Assembly (NCBI GenBank): GCA_016888885.1
Contig: CP069437.1
Location: 248,001 to 312,000 of the forward strand
Direction: 5' to 3'
DNA: 64,000 bases
From: Faucicola sp902506215
GTDB lineage: Bacteria; Pseudomonadota; Gammaproteobacteria; Pseudomonadales; Moraxellaceae
How positions within the stretch are numbered: position 1 is the stretch's first letter; the number at the start of each line of letters is the position of its first letter. The notes beneath the pieces are model-generated. The model searched no databases. It saw nothing but the letters and a program-made list of their open reading frames with translations, and was not told the DNA's origin. This document shows, in pieces, positions 1 to 9,600 of the stretch. The position numbers and the translations under genes were made by a program.

Positions 1-549
1 GTGGTGATGATGCTCGCCAATAACCTGATGAAAGTGGCATTAGTCACCACCCATTTGCCCCTGCGAGCGGTCGCTGATGCGATTTCCCACGAAGAAGTGG
101 CAAAAACCGTTGATATTGTCATCCATGATTGTCAGCAAAAATTTGGTCTCACTCACCCAAAAATATTGGTCTGTGGACTCAATCCTCATGCCGGGGAAAG
201 CGGTTATCTTGGCAGAGAGGAAATTGACATCATCAATCCTGTATTACAGCATTATCGCGATCAAGGTGTCGATATTAGTTTGGCAATGCCAGCTGATACC
301 TTGTTTACCCAAAAATATATCGCCACTGCCGATGCGATTATCGCCATGTATCACGATCAGGGACTTGCGCCGCTCAAATCACATGGGTTTGGCGAAACGG
401 TGAATATCACTTTAGGGTTGCCTTATATTCGCACGTCGGTTGATCATGGCACGGCGCTTGATTTAGCAGGCACAGGTAAAGCGAGTGCCGATAGTCTGTA
501 TCATGCGATTGATTATGCCAATAACATGGCGACCGCGATTGCCCTTTAA
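1..549 (+). CDS. pdxA: 4-hydroxythreonine-4-phosphate dehydrogenase, C-terminal part (gene enters from the left edge)
   Basis: PdxA oxidises 4-phosphohydroxy-L-threonine in the cytoplasmic pyridoxal phosphate (vitamin B6) pathway. The visible 182 residues are the C-terminal half of a family usually near 330 residues. Seen directly: the family signature NPHAGESGYLGREE (about residues 61-74), the metal-binding HDQGLAPLK segment (about 118-126) and the closing GTGKASADSL region. The reading frame is open from base 1, so the GTG at position 1 is not taken as the start; the gene begins upstream of the window. The gene ends in a strong hairpin terminator. The frequent partner ksgA is not downstream; the next gene is on the other strand. 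Confidence 0.95.
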   Translation: MVMMLANNLMKVALVTTHLPLRAVADAISHEEVAKTVDIVIHDCQQKFGLTHPKILVCGLNPHAGESGYLGREEIDIINPVLQHYRDQGVDISLAMPADTLFTQKYIATADAIIAMYHDQGLAPLKSHGFGETVNITLGLPYIRTSVDHGTALDLAGTGKASADSLYHAIDYANNMATAIAL

Positions 550-576
550 TCATTCTCACCGATAATCACACTGACA

Positions 577-609
577 AAAAAAGCCAATCGTCATGGATTG
601 GCTTTTTTA
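577..609. terminator. Bidirectional intrinsic terminator between pdxA and the LytM gene
   Basis: A 13-bp perfect stem (AAAAAAGCCAATC / GATTGGCTTTTTT) with a 6-base loop. The A run on one side and T run on the other let it serve both the plus-strand pdxA and the convergent minus-strand gene ending at 658. Confidence 0.9.
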
Positions 610-657
610 TTACGATTATTTAAAACATCTGTTTATATATTTTAAATAGCTGCTTGA

Positions 658-1470
658 TTATTTTAAATAACTGGCAGGGTTCACTGGCGTGCCACGATAA
701 CGGATCTGGAACTCTACAGCAGGTTGATTCAAATTATTGTCCGTTCCAACGGTACCGATGGTTTGACCTGCTTGCACCGTTTGGCGCTCTTGTACAGCAA
801 AACTTCCCAAATGCGCATAGGCACTAATATAGTCGCTGTTGTGCTGAATTAGTATCAATTTGCCATATTCTGGCAAATCACTACCGACATACAGCACCGT
901 ACCTGGCTGGCTGGCGACAACATTTGCGCCTGCTTGTCCGCCAAACCACATACCTAGCGTACCTGTTTGCTGGTTAAACGGTCGCAATAGATTGCCAGTG
1001 GTAGGACGTAACCAACCTTGTGACAAGCTGCTGGTTGGCACGATGACTTGGTTTGGCATCGGTAACGGGGTTGATGAGTTATTGGTTTGTCTAGGCGGGT
1101 AATAAGTCGGGTTAGACGGGCGGGATGATTGGTTGACCGTCACCGGGCGAATGGTCGTTGGGCGATAAGAAGTGGGACTGCTTGCTGAGGTTAAAATCAA
1201 GCGTTGCCCTGGATAAATGGTATAGTTGCTATCAAGGCCATTGAGCGCGCCAACCCGGCGATAATCCAGTCCATAAGTGGTGGCGATTTTGCTTAACGTA
1301 TCGCCGTTTTTGACAATATAATAGTTGGGCACACCCCGTACATACACAGGGCGCTTATCCACGGTCGCAATCTTCTGTGAAGCACAAGCGCTCATCAATA
1401 CCGCCGTACAGGCTATCGCACTGAGTTTTACCAGTTTGGGGGTGCACAGTGTTTTATAAGTGGCAAACAT
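658..1470 (-). CDS. LysM and LytM (M23-like) domain lipoprotein, NlpD-type murein hydrolase activator
   Basis: A 270-residue predicted lipoprotein. The start at 1470 (MFATYK) is chosen because an AGGA sits 9 bases upstream; a TTG nine codons further out is the alternative. The signal peptide ends in the lipobox LMSAC (about residues 24-28). A LysM domain follows (YIVKNGDTLSKIATTYGL, about 50-95), then a Ser/Pro/Asn-rich linker and a LytM fold (about 160-270). The zinc ligands of active M23 peptidases are lost: the first His-x3-Asp region reads GMWFGG and the HxH motif reads VEFQI. By family knowledge this suggests a non-catalytic activator of cell-wall amidases (NlpD/EnvC type) at division. 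It lies alone, convergent with pdxA; rpoS and pcm, common neighbours of nlpD, are absent. Confidence 0.85.
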   Translation of the reverse strand: MFATYKTLCTPKLVKLSAIACTAVLMSACASQKIATVDKRPVYVRGVPNYYIVKNGDTLSKIATTYGLDYRRVGALNGLDSNYTIYPGQRLILTSASSPTSYRPTTIRPVTVNQSSRPSNPTYYPPRQTNNSSTPLPMPNQVIVPTSSLSQGWLRPTTGNLLRPFNQQTGTLGMWFGGQAGANVVASQPGTVLYVGSDLPEYGKLILIQHNSDYISAYAHLGSFAVQERQTVQAGQTIGTVGTDNNLNQPAVEFQIRYRGTPVNPASYLK

Positions 1471-1742
1471 AACAGTCATTCCTAGCAAATGATACAAAAA
1501 AAATTACAACAAGTCAGGGTATAGTAACTAACTTTTAATCACTTACAAAGTAACTGAAGTTAACAACAACGTTTCTTTGCCAAACGATAACAAATAGCAA
1601 CATTTTGGACTCAAATGAAAACATGGCGCAAAATCCCTTGTTTATCCATTGCTTGCCATTTACCCCTTGCCTAGCATTTCTAGCTATTTGTGCTAACCTA
1701 ACGGGGCGATTAAATAGGCTGATTGAACAGAGCGATAGGGTA

Positions 1743-3065
1743 TTATTCATGGGTCATAATGGGCTTAGTAGGGCTGTATTTTTTTAGTTTTAAAAATAGC
1801 CAAATGCCCATGACTAAATTTATCACCCCGACAATCGCAAATAGCATCGGCAGGCTCACGTTAAATAGCGTCAAACAAACAATCGAAAAAATCGCCGAAC
1901 CCACCATAAATACCGCATTTAAAATATTGTTGGCACCGATAATGCGAGCACGGCTTGTTTCCGGTGAATAAGCTTGCATATAAGCGTATAAAGGCACAAT
2001 ATAAATACCGCCTGAAAAACCCAATAAAAACAAATCGACAAATACACGAATAGCACCCTCCGCGGCAAAAATCATACCAATACTATAGTGGGCGTTGTTG
2101 GCGAGTGGCGGCAAATGCATCGCTGAAAGCGTGAAATACAAGTCAATCGCAAAAATCGTCAATCCTGCAATCCCAAAGGGCAACAGCTTTAAACTCACTT
2201 GGTTTTTGGTCAACGTTTTGCATAACAGTGAGCCGAGCGCCGTACCGACAGAAAACAGCGTTAATAAAAATATCACGACGCTTTCATCGCCTAGCAAAAT
2301 AGACTTGCTAAATTCAGGGACTTGGGTCAAAAACGTGGCACCATAAAACCAAAACCAACTATTACCCAAAATGGTAAACCACATAATCGGCAAACGATAT
2401 AAATTGGCGATGGTTTGCCAGCTAGTACGAAAGATATTCCAGTCGATGGTCAAATCAGGCTGCGGCGCAGTCATGACGGGAATAAACCGAGAAGCCAAGT
2501 AGCCCATAATCGCCACAAAAACCGTCACCCCAGATATCCAAAACAGCGGACTGTCTAACTTCATCAATACACCAGCCAGCATCATCCCTGTCAAAATAGC
2601 CAGTGACGTGCCCATTTGAAACAGCCCATTGGCTCCTACCAGCTCATCGGTGGTCATGGCTTGGGGTAGATAAGCGTATTTGATTGGACCAAAAAACGCC
2701 GAATGGGTGCCCATCAAAAATAACGCAACAAATAATAGCGGATAAATCTCAAACACAAACCCAAATGCGGCAACTACCATGATGACGATTTCAAGGATTT
2801 TAATCAGCCTTGTCAGCCAAGATTTTTCATATTTATCAGCGATTTGCCCCGCCAAGGCGGAAAACAAAAAAAACGGCAATACAAACAGCATCGCCGCTAG
2901 ATTGTTGAGCAAACTAACACGCACCCCCAATTTTGCCGCTGCCATAAAGGTTAGTACTAAAATCAAACCTTGCTTAAATACATTGTCATTAAATGCCCCT
3001 AAAAACTGGGTGGCAAACATGGCGCTAAAGCGTTTGTATTTAAAAAGCGCAAACTGGGTACTCAT
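1743..3065 (-). CDS. MFS transporter, LplT/lysophospholipid-transporter-like
   Basis: A 440-residue inner-membrane protein with about twelve hydrophobic segments. The N-terminal signature FLGAFNDNVFKQ (about residues 20-31) and the loop GQIADKYEKSW after the second segment are typical of the MFS group that includes LplT and the permease half of fused 2-acyl-glycerophosphoethanolamine acyltransferases. The start at 3065 (MSTQFALF) has AGGA six bases upstream; the TTG two codons earlier is less likely. No acyltransferase gene is next to it, so lysophospholipid flipping is only an inference from family resemblance. It is divergent from tamA, with about 130 bases between the two starts. Confidence 0.75.
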   Translation of the reverse strand: MSTQFALFKYKRFSAMFATQFLGAFNDNVFKQGLILVLTFMAAAKLGVRVSLLNNLAAMLFVLPFFLFSALAGQIADKYEKSWLTRLIKILEIVIMVVAAFGFVFEIYPLLFVALFLMGTHSAFFGPIKYAYLPQAMTTDELVGANGLFQMGTSLAILTGMMLAGVLMKLDSPLFWISGVTVFVAIMGYLASRFIPVMTAPQPDLTIDWNIFRTSWQTIANLYRLPIMWFTILGNSWFWFYGATFLTQVPEFSKSILLGDESVVIFLLTLFSVGTALGSLLCKTLTKNQVSLKLLPFGIAGLTIFAIDLYFTLSAMHLPPLANNAHYSIGMIFAAEGAIRVFVDLFLLGFSGGIYIVPLYAYMQAYSPETSRARIIGANNILNAVFMVGSAIFSIVCLTLFNVSLPMLFAIVGVINLVMGIWLFLKLKKYSPTKPIMTHE

Positions 3066-3132
3066 AAGCAATCCTAGAAATGTCTGATGATGCCTATCTT
3101 AACAAATATTTTACAAAGGGTTGCGAAAATGT

Positions 3133-3160
3133 TTGGTTAGTAAAATGTTTATGCTAAAAT
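3133..3160 (+). promoter_or_regulatory. Candidate sigma-70 promoter of tamA
   Basis: TTGGTT (3133-3138) and TAAAAT (3155-3160) are separated by 16 bases, giving a predicted start of transcription near 3167 and a leader of about 28 bases to the ATG at 3195. Confidence 0.5.
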
Positions 3161-3194
3161 CGCCTAGTGCTCGCTCAAGGATTTGATTTTTATC

Positions 3195-6100
3195 ATGAAA
3201 CCAATAAATTTGCTACCCTATCGTCCGTCAACCGCATGGACCGATAACCTGCTTAGTTTTTTTTATGCCACATCTCCACTATCGTCAAATCCTTGTCCGT
3301 CAAATCCTTGTCAGAGCCTTATCCAATCTAGCGTATTTCGCTTGACCCCCATACGTTTGGCAATTGCTTTGGTTAGTGTCGGTATGGTGCCTGCTTGGGG
3401 GGCACAAACGCCAATAATGTCAGCTACTGTTAATAGTTCAGCTAACAGCTCATTTAATACTTTGGCTAACAGCTCAGCAACGAATAGCACGCTAACCACT
3501 AACAGCGTAGCGCAGACCACTGCCAATGACAGCAAGGGCACCACGGCAACGCAAAATGCCACACCTGCGGCAGCTGCGCAAGATAGTATCACAACCGATG
3601 CCAACACTGCTCAGCCTTATCTGTATCAACTCAATCAGCAGCGCGTTGAAGATAAAATTGGTCAACAACTCGATAATCAGACCTTGGCAGACTTTAATAA
3701 TTTCAACCAACCTGTGGCGACGTTGAAACAAAACCAACCTAGTGTCGGCTACAGTAAAGCATTAGACCAAACAACGCCGCAGTCGGTTGCCAATCAAGTC
3801 AACAATAGCAAGCCTGCAAGCGTGAATACCCAATCACAATCCCAAGCACAAGTCACTGAGCAGCTAACAACCGAAAAACAGAATTTCGACGCGATTAATC
3901 AAAAAGTGAGCGAGCAAACCAATTTATCTAATCAAAATATCGCTAACCAAAATATTGCTAATCAAAATCCTAGTAATCAAGGCGTCGCTAATGATGCCAG
4001 TAATATCAAATCCACCGACACCATCAATCCCAATGATTACTTGCCCGCCTATCAACAGCAAACAGCAGCATTGACCACCCCACAAGCCAATTCAACCGTG
4101 ACCGCAGAGTCGCAAGGCATCGTGGCGCGCTTGAAGAACAAAATTATTGGTCGCGGGGAAGGGCTCAACTATATTGATATCAGCTTTGCCAATGCAGATG
4201 CCAAACTTGAGCCTGCGCGCAACATCAAAGCGGCATTGGAAAAAGTGACCGTCGAATCGGTGTCGGATTTTAATGCCAGCGTGAACAAATTACGCCAAAT
4301 TGCCAAAGATGCGGCAGAGGCGGTGGGTTTTTATGATACTAAAATTGCCTTTAAGCATTTAGGCAAAGACAATATCCAAGTCAGCTTAGAGGTCGGTAAA
4401 CCCGTCATCGTGCAAAATCGCATCATTGATATCCGTGGTGAAGGCGGGGAAGGCGATAACGCGCTGCCGGTGTATCCTGTGATTGAGAAAGAAATCCCAC
4501 CCAAAGAAGGGGATGTGTTCAGTCATGGTATCTATAAAGCCGCAAAGGCGACGATTGAAGGCGTCGCGCAGACCAATGGTTACTTCGATGCCAAATGGCT
4601 TAATAGTTCAGTAGATATTATTTTGCCGGACAATACCGCCGATGTTGACCTAATTTATGACACAAAAACTCGCTATCACTTTGATGAGGTAAAAATATAT
4701 AGCATTGATAAACAAGGCAATTTGACCGATGACCCCGATAAACTGCCTTTAAAGCCAAAGCTAATGAAAGCCTTAATGACGTACCAAAAAGGCGATGCCT
4801 ACTATCAACCCTTTGTCAGCGAATTTACCAACAACTTGACTGCCACTCGTTATTTTAATGGGGTGGATGTCGATGTCATCATGCCATCGGACGAAGCAGC
4901 AAGCGATATCGCATTTGAACAATCGGGCTCGGCGACGCTCAGCAATGCCAACAGCAGCAGTACCACAGCCGACAATACCGCTGACACTTCTGATACATCC
5001 GCCGGTATTTTGCCCGCCAATTCAACCGATCAAAGTCTCGCATCTCAAAGTAATTTAGATCAAAGCAACTCAGCTCAAAGTAGCTCATCTGAACTTCAAT
5101 CCGCAGGTACTGTCGATAGCACGACGCAAAAAACGGTCAATCAGGTGCAAGACCCCAATGACATCGCGCCGATTCAATTTGAAGTCGATGATTCGACCGA
5201 ACAACGTCTCAATGCCATCAGCCGAAAAGCCAAAAATTTATTGGCGGCACCCGAAGATATGGAGTTATCACCCGAGGCTGAAAATAAAAGTAAAAATCCG
5301 CTGGTGGTCATTGCCAATGCGGTCAGTAAAACGGCAAAAAAACTGGATAAAGACAAAGACTTACCTCTCAAACCACGAGAAGACCAAGTCATACCAAAGC
5401 TCACGCCACAACAAGTGTATGAAAGAAAGCAAATCCCAACCTATGTGGTACTCAATGCCACCAAGCCGCATGAGGCACAAGTGGGTTTGGGTTATGAAAC
5501 GGATGTGGGCGTGCGCTTGATCGGTAAATACCAAAACAACTTGGTTAACCGAAGTGGCTTGCAGACTGGGGCATCAGTGGCGTTATCCAAAGTCGATCAA
5601 GCGGTGGAATTTAATGCCAGTTTACCCTATAAGCATCCCCTCAATGATAAGCTGACAGGCACAGTCGGCTATCAGCACAAAGAAGTTGATGACCTAGTCA
5701 ACACCTTTGAAGCGGACACGGTCTATGCCAGTATCGCCCGCAATATTTATCATGATAGTGGTTGGAATCGCACCTATTCACTGCGCTACCGCGGCGATAA
5801 ATTGACCGTCGACCCTGAAAAATATAGCACCGATAGTTTGCCTTATCCTTTTAACAACTACGCATCGGACTATACCCAACAAGCCTTGTTAGCGGGTTAT
5901 GCAATCAATAAAACAGTAGCAGACAATATGCTGACGCCAACGTGGGGATATAGCCAACGTTATTCGCTTGAAGTCGGTGCTAAAGGGGCACTGAGTGACA
6001 CCAATATGGCCATTCTACGTGCAGGTGGTACGGGGATGTATACCTTTGGCAAAGATAACAAACAACAAGTGATTGGGCGACTGGATTTGGGTTATCTATA

Positions 6101-6476
6101 TAGCGGTGATTTTTATGATGTGCCTTATCGTTCACGCTTTTTTGCCGGCGGTGATTCTAGTATCCGCGGCTACAATACCGATAGTTTAGGACCGACCTAT
6201 GGCGGCGAAAATTTCTTAGTCGGCGGTGATGCCTTAGCGGTAGGCTCGGCAGAGTATAACTATAAGTTTAGACCGAGTTTTCGCGGCGCTGTGTTTACTG
6301 ACTTTGGTAATGCGTATGATACGACTGGCGAATATGATAATGCAACGGCGGTCAGTATTGGTACAGGTATCCGCTGGCAATCACCGATAGGCTTGGTACG
6401 GCTCGATGTGGCAAAAGGTCTGACAGGGGATAACAACGATGTCCGTTTACATTTCTTTATCGGTTCACCGCTATAA
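3195..6476 (+). CDS. tamA: Autotransporter assembly outer-membrane protein TamA (Omp85 family) with large low-complexity inserts
   Basis: TamA is the outer-membrane half of the translocation and assembly module. The protein has 1093 residues from the ATG at 3195, about twice the usual 570-600. It has an unusually long polar N-region of about 50 residues before the hydrophobic signal core (LAIALVSVGMVPAWG), a Gln/Asn/Ser/Thr-rich stretch at about 75-310 that includes NQNIA-type pentad repeats, POTRA domains at about 310-560, a second Ser/Asp/Ala-rich insert at about 565-650, and the 16-strand barrel from about 745 to the end. The Omp85 hallmark is present (FFAGGDSSIRGY near residue 980) and the last residue pattern FIGSPL fits a terminal strand. 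TTG at 3183 is an alternative start. It is followed by tamB, supporting TamA rather than BamA. Confidence 0.9.
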   Translation: MKPINLLPYRPSTAWTDNLLSFFYATSPLSSNPCPSNPCQSLIQSSVFRLTPIRLAIALVSVGMVPAWGAQTPIMSATVNSSANSSFNTLANSSATNSTLTTNSVAQTTANDSKGTTATQNATPAAAAQDSITTDANTAQPYLYQLNQQRVEDKIGQQLDNQTLADFNNFNQPVATLKQNQPSVGYSKALDQTTPQSVANQVNNSKPASVNTQSQSQAQVTEQLTTEKQNFDAINQKVSEQTNLSNQNIANQNIANQNPSNQGVANDASNIKSTDTINPNDYLPAYQQQTAALTTPQANSTVTAESQGIVARLKNKIIGRGEGLNYIDISFANADAKLEPARNIKAALEKVTVESVSDFNASVNKLRQIAKDAAEAVGFYDTKIAFKHLGKDNIQVSLEVGKPVIVQNRIIDIRGEGGEGDNALPVYPVIEKEIPPKEGDVFSHGIYKAAKATIEGVAQTNGYFDAKWLNSSVDIILPDNTADVDLIYDTKTRYHFDEVKIYSIDKQGNLTDDPDKLPLKPKLMKALMTYQKGDAYYQPFVSEFTNNLTATRYFNGVDVDVIMPSDEAASDIAFEQSGSATLSNANSSSTTADNTADTSDTSAGILPANSTDQSLASQSNLDQSNSAQSSSSELQSAGTVDSTTQKTVNQVQDPNDIAPIQFEVDDSTEQRLNAISRKAKNLLAAPEDMELSPEAENKSKNPLVVIANAVSKTAKKLDKDKDLPLKPREDQVIPKLTPQQVYERKQIPTYVVLNATKPHEAQVGLGYETDVGVRLIGKYQNNLVNRSGLQTGASVALSKVDQAVEFNASLPYKHPLNDKLTGTVGYQHKEVDDLVNTFEADTVYASIARNIYHDSGWNRTYSLRYRGDKLTVDPEKYSTDSLPYPFNNYASDYTQQALLAGYAINKTVADNMLTPTWGYSQRYSLEVGAKGALSDTNMAILRAGGTGMYTFGKDNKQQVIGRLDLGYLYSGDFYDVPYRSRFFAGGDSSIRGYNTDSLGPTYGGENFLVGGDALAVGSAEYNYKFRPSFRGAVFTDFGNAYDTTGEYDNATAVSIGTGIRWQSPIGLVRLDVAKGLTGDNNDVRLHFFIGSPL
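3283..3312 (+). repeat. In-frame 15-bp tandem duplication in tamA
   Basis: Two identical copies of CGTCAAATCCTTGTC lie head to tail and encode the repeated SNPCP/SNPCQ segment in the leader region of TamA. Being a multiple of three, it keeps the frame. Confidence 0.85.
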
Positions 6477-6484
6477 TAGTTTGG

Positions 6485-6521
6485 CTAAAAATCAAAGCAT
6501 TATTTTATGCAAGGTTTTTAG
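6485..6521 (+). other. Weak hairpin in the tamA-tamB gap
   Basis: CTAAAAA pairs with TTTTTAG and an inner GCAT pairs with ATGC. There is no T run after the stem, so it is not called a terminator; it could attenuate or protect a tamAB transcript. The rest of the 160-base gap shows nothing clear. Confidence 0.25.
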
Positions 6522-6636
6522 TCAAGATTTTTGGATAAAACTTTGCTAGTATGTAAGGTTTATCCAATATACCGCCCATATACAGCTCATAGAACCTGTG
6601 TTTTTGTAGTGAGCTAACGATTGATTTGCGATATTA

Positions 6637-9600
6637 ATGAAAGATGATAATAACCACGACTCATTGCCCGAAGATGGCACCAAGCCTGACGATAAATCGT
6701 TGGTAGATAATGACCTAGACACTAAACTAGAGGCTAAAAATCCAGACGGTGAAGATTTAGACCCAGCACAAAAAGATGCACGTTGGCTACGACGTTGGTA
6801 TCCGCTTGGCTTTGTGTCCAAAATTGCCATTGTGTTAGCGCTTATTTTAATCTTAGTGATGCTAGGGGCTTATTATGCCGTCGGCACCCCATGGGGTACA
6901 CGGTTACTTATCAATGCCATCGTTCAACAAACAGGTATCAGCCTAACGTACGGCAAAGGCAATCTTCGTGATGGCATTTGGGTTTACGATCTTAAAATTC
7001 CTAGTAAACCGCCAAAAAATTATGTCGAAGTCACCGTTGATAAAGCTTATGTCAAAATTGGCTGGCGCGCCCTCATCAACAAAGAAGTACATTTGCGTGA
7101 AGCCAACATCAATCGCATGGTCATCACCTACAAAAAACCCCCTTCCAATAAACCCTTTGATTACTCACGCATCGCACTGCCTGTTAACTTAACTTTAGAT
7201 GATGTAAAAGCAAATTTAGTGCGCTATCAGCAAGTGACCCGCGACCCCATCGATTTTAAACAAGCCCATATCCAAAATTTTACTTGGTATGATACCCAAA
7301 TCACGGTTGGCGAAGGCAAATTGGCATATAACAATTTATTAAGCGTTGATAAAATCAAAGGCAAAATTGACCTGCAGCAGGATTATCCGCTGGATGTGAC
7401 AGGACTGGTTATTGTCAATTCATTGTCAAAAGTGTATGTCGATGCGCTTGATACCCATGCCACAGGCAGTTTGAAATTTTTGACCGTGGATATAAAAAGT
7501 AAATACAATCAATCGGATGTTACTGGGCATGTAACAGCGCAGCCGATGGATAAAAACGCGCCATTTAATGCCAAACTTGAATGGAAAGATGTGTTATTAC
7601 CCTATGCCACCAGTCAAAACATCCACCTAAAAAATGGACTAGCGACCGCGACAGGGGTGACCAATAATATCCAGCTGCGTATCAATGCTGATTTGACTGC
7701 CAAAGATATCCCCGATGGGCATTATCAAGGTCGCGGCGTGATTGCCAATCAAAAACTCAGTATCGAATACCTCACGGCTAAAGTCGCGCAAGGCACATTG
7801 ACCAGTCAAGGCACGATTGATTGGCATGACCGCACCCGTATTGCCCTGATGAATACGGGTAATGGCTTTAAGATTCGTCAGTTGTTGCCAAAAGACATCG
7901 CCCCCTATGCACCAGAGACCTTAACCGGCAAATTAGGCATCGTCTATGATGTGGCAACCGATAAATTGCCGATGCAAGTACGGGCAAATCTGCGCCAAGA
8001 TGATGGTGAAATTATCAATGCCGATATCCGACAAGCCAAAGGCAACCATAAACCTTATACTATCGATGCCAATTGGCAACAGCTGATACGTCACAATTTA
8101 CCGAACATTGGCGAGCTTAACAGTCCCAATGGCAAAGCGCAGGTGATTTTTCAGCCGGCAGACGGCAAGCGACCCAGCAGTGTACAAGCGCAAGTCAATG
8201 CCAATATCCTAAAGCTCAATCAAGCCCCAAGCGGTAATTATCAAGTCAATGTCAACAAAACAGGTCAGCTGGTTGATATCACTCAATTGGTGTACCAAGG
8301 CGTGGCAGGTAATTTGGCAGGCAATGGTAAAATCAAACTTGCCAGCGGCAATCAGCCGTTAGCTTGGCAAATCAATGCCAAAACCAACCATTTAAATGCC
8401 CACGGCATTTTAAATAGCATCCCGCTGCAAGACTTAACGGGCAATGTGGTTGCCAGCGGTACCCTGCAACAGCTCCGCCAAGCCAATCGAGCAGTTGTGA
8501 CCCGTCATGATGTCACCATCAACCAGATTGACATGACAGGGGATTTATTGGGCGCCAACAATAGCAAAAAACACTTAGCGTTAAAAGGCACAGGTAAAGT
8601 ACGTGCCGATCTACTCGGCAATAAGTTATCTTATATCGCCGCCAAATTTGATGGTAGCCTCAATGCGCCAAACGTACCCGCAGGCTCATTTAAATTTGAT
8701 ATTGCAGGCACGCCACAACAGCTCAAAATTAATCAATTTAGTCATCAAGGCAAAGAAGGCTATATCAATGCCAACGGTAGCATTGATATGACCAATGGTG
8801 CCGGCTGGCATATCAATGCTGACATGAAAAATTTTGATGCCAGCTATTTTGTGCCAAGTCTGCCAAGCCAAATCACCGGCACCATCAATACCGATGGCTA
8901 TTGGCGGGCAGGCGCCCAGTATATTCATATCGCCAATATGAATCTCAAAGGCAGGCTAAAAAACCAACCCTTGATGGCAACGGGTCAATTGACGGCAAAA
9001 CTGAATTTGCCAAAAGACCTAAGTAGTCTGCGTCAAGTCATTGAAAATAGTGCCAATAGTCAAAAATACGGACAAATCCGCCATCTTATTGAAAGTCTGC
9101 AAGCCAATAATCTGCTGGTACAATGGGGTAGCAATCGTATCACCGCCAATGGCAACCAAAACCAACTGGTGACCAGTGTCGATATCAGCACGCTCAATCA
9201 GCTCATGCCGCAGCTAAAAGGTATCGTTAAAGGCGGTATTGTCTTAACCCAAGATAACAACCAAGCACTGCCTAACATTTATGTGGATTTAGTCGGGCGT
9301 AACATTTCACTGCCAAACTTTGTGGTACTCGATGCCAAAGTCACCGGCAAATTGGTCAATCTCGCCAAATCACCCAGTCAGTTGCAATTGACTGCAACGG
9401 GTATCAATATTGCCAATCAACCGCTGCGTTCTGTGCAACTATATTTTAACGGTACCCAAGACAATCACACCTTGGATGTCAAAGCAGATAGTACTAAAGG
9501 ACAAGTACAAGCGACACTCAAAGGTCGTATCGATCTTGCCAAAAAACAGTGGTCGGGTCTGCTCGGTAATGGGCAAATTGGTACCAAATATGCCAAGTTG

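Noticed and set aside
6485..6521. Terminator between tamA and tamB
   Set aside because: A stem is present but without a following T run; kept only as a weak hairpin.
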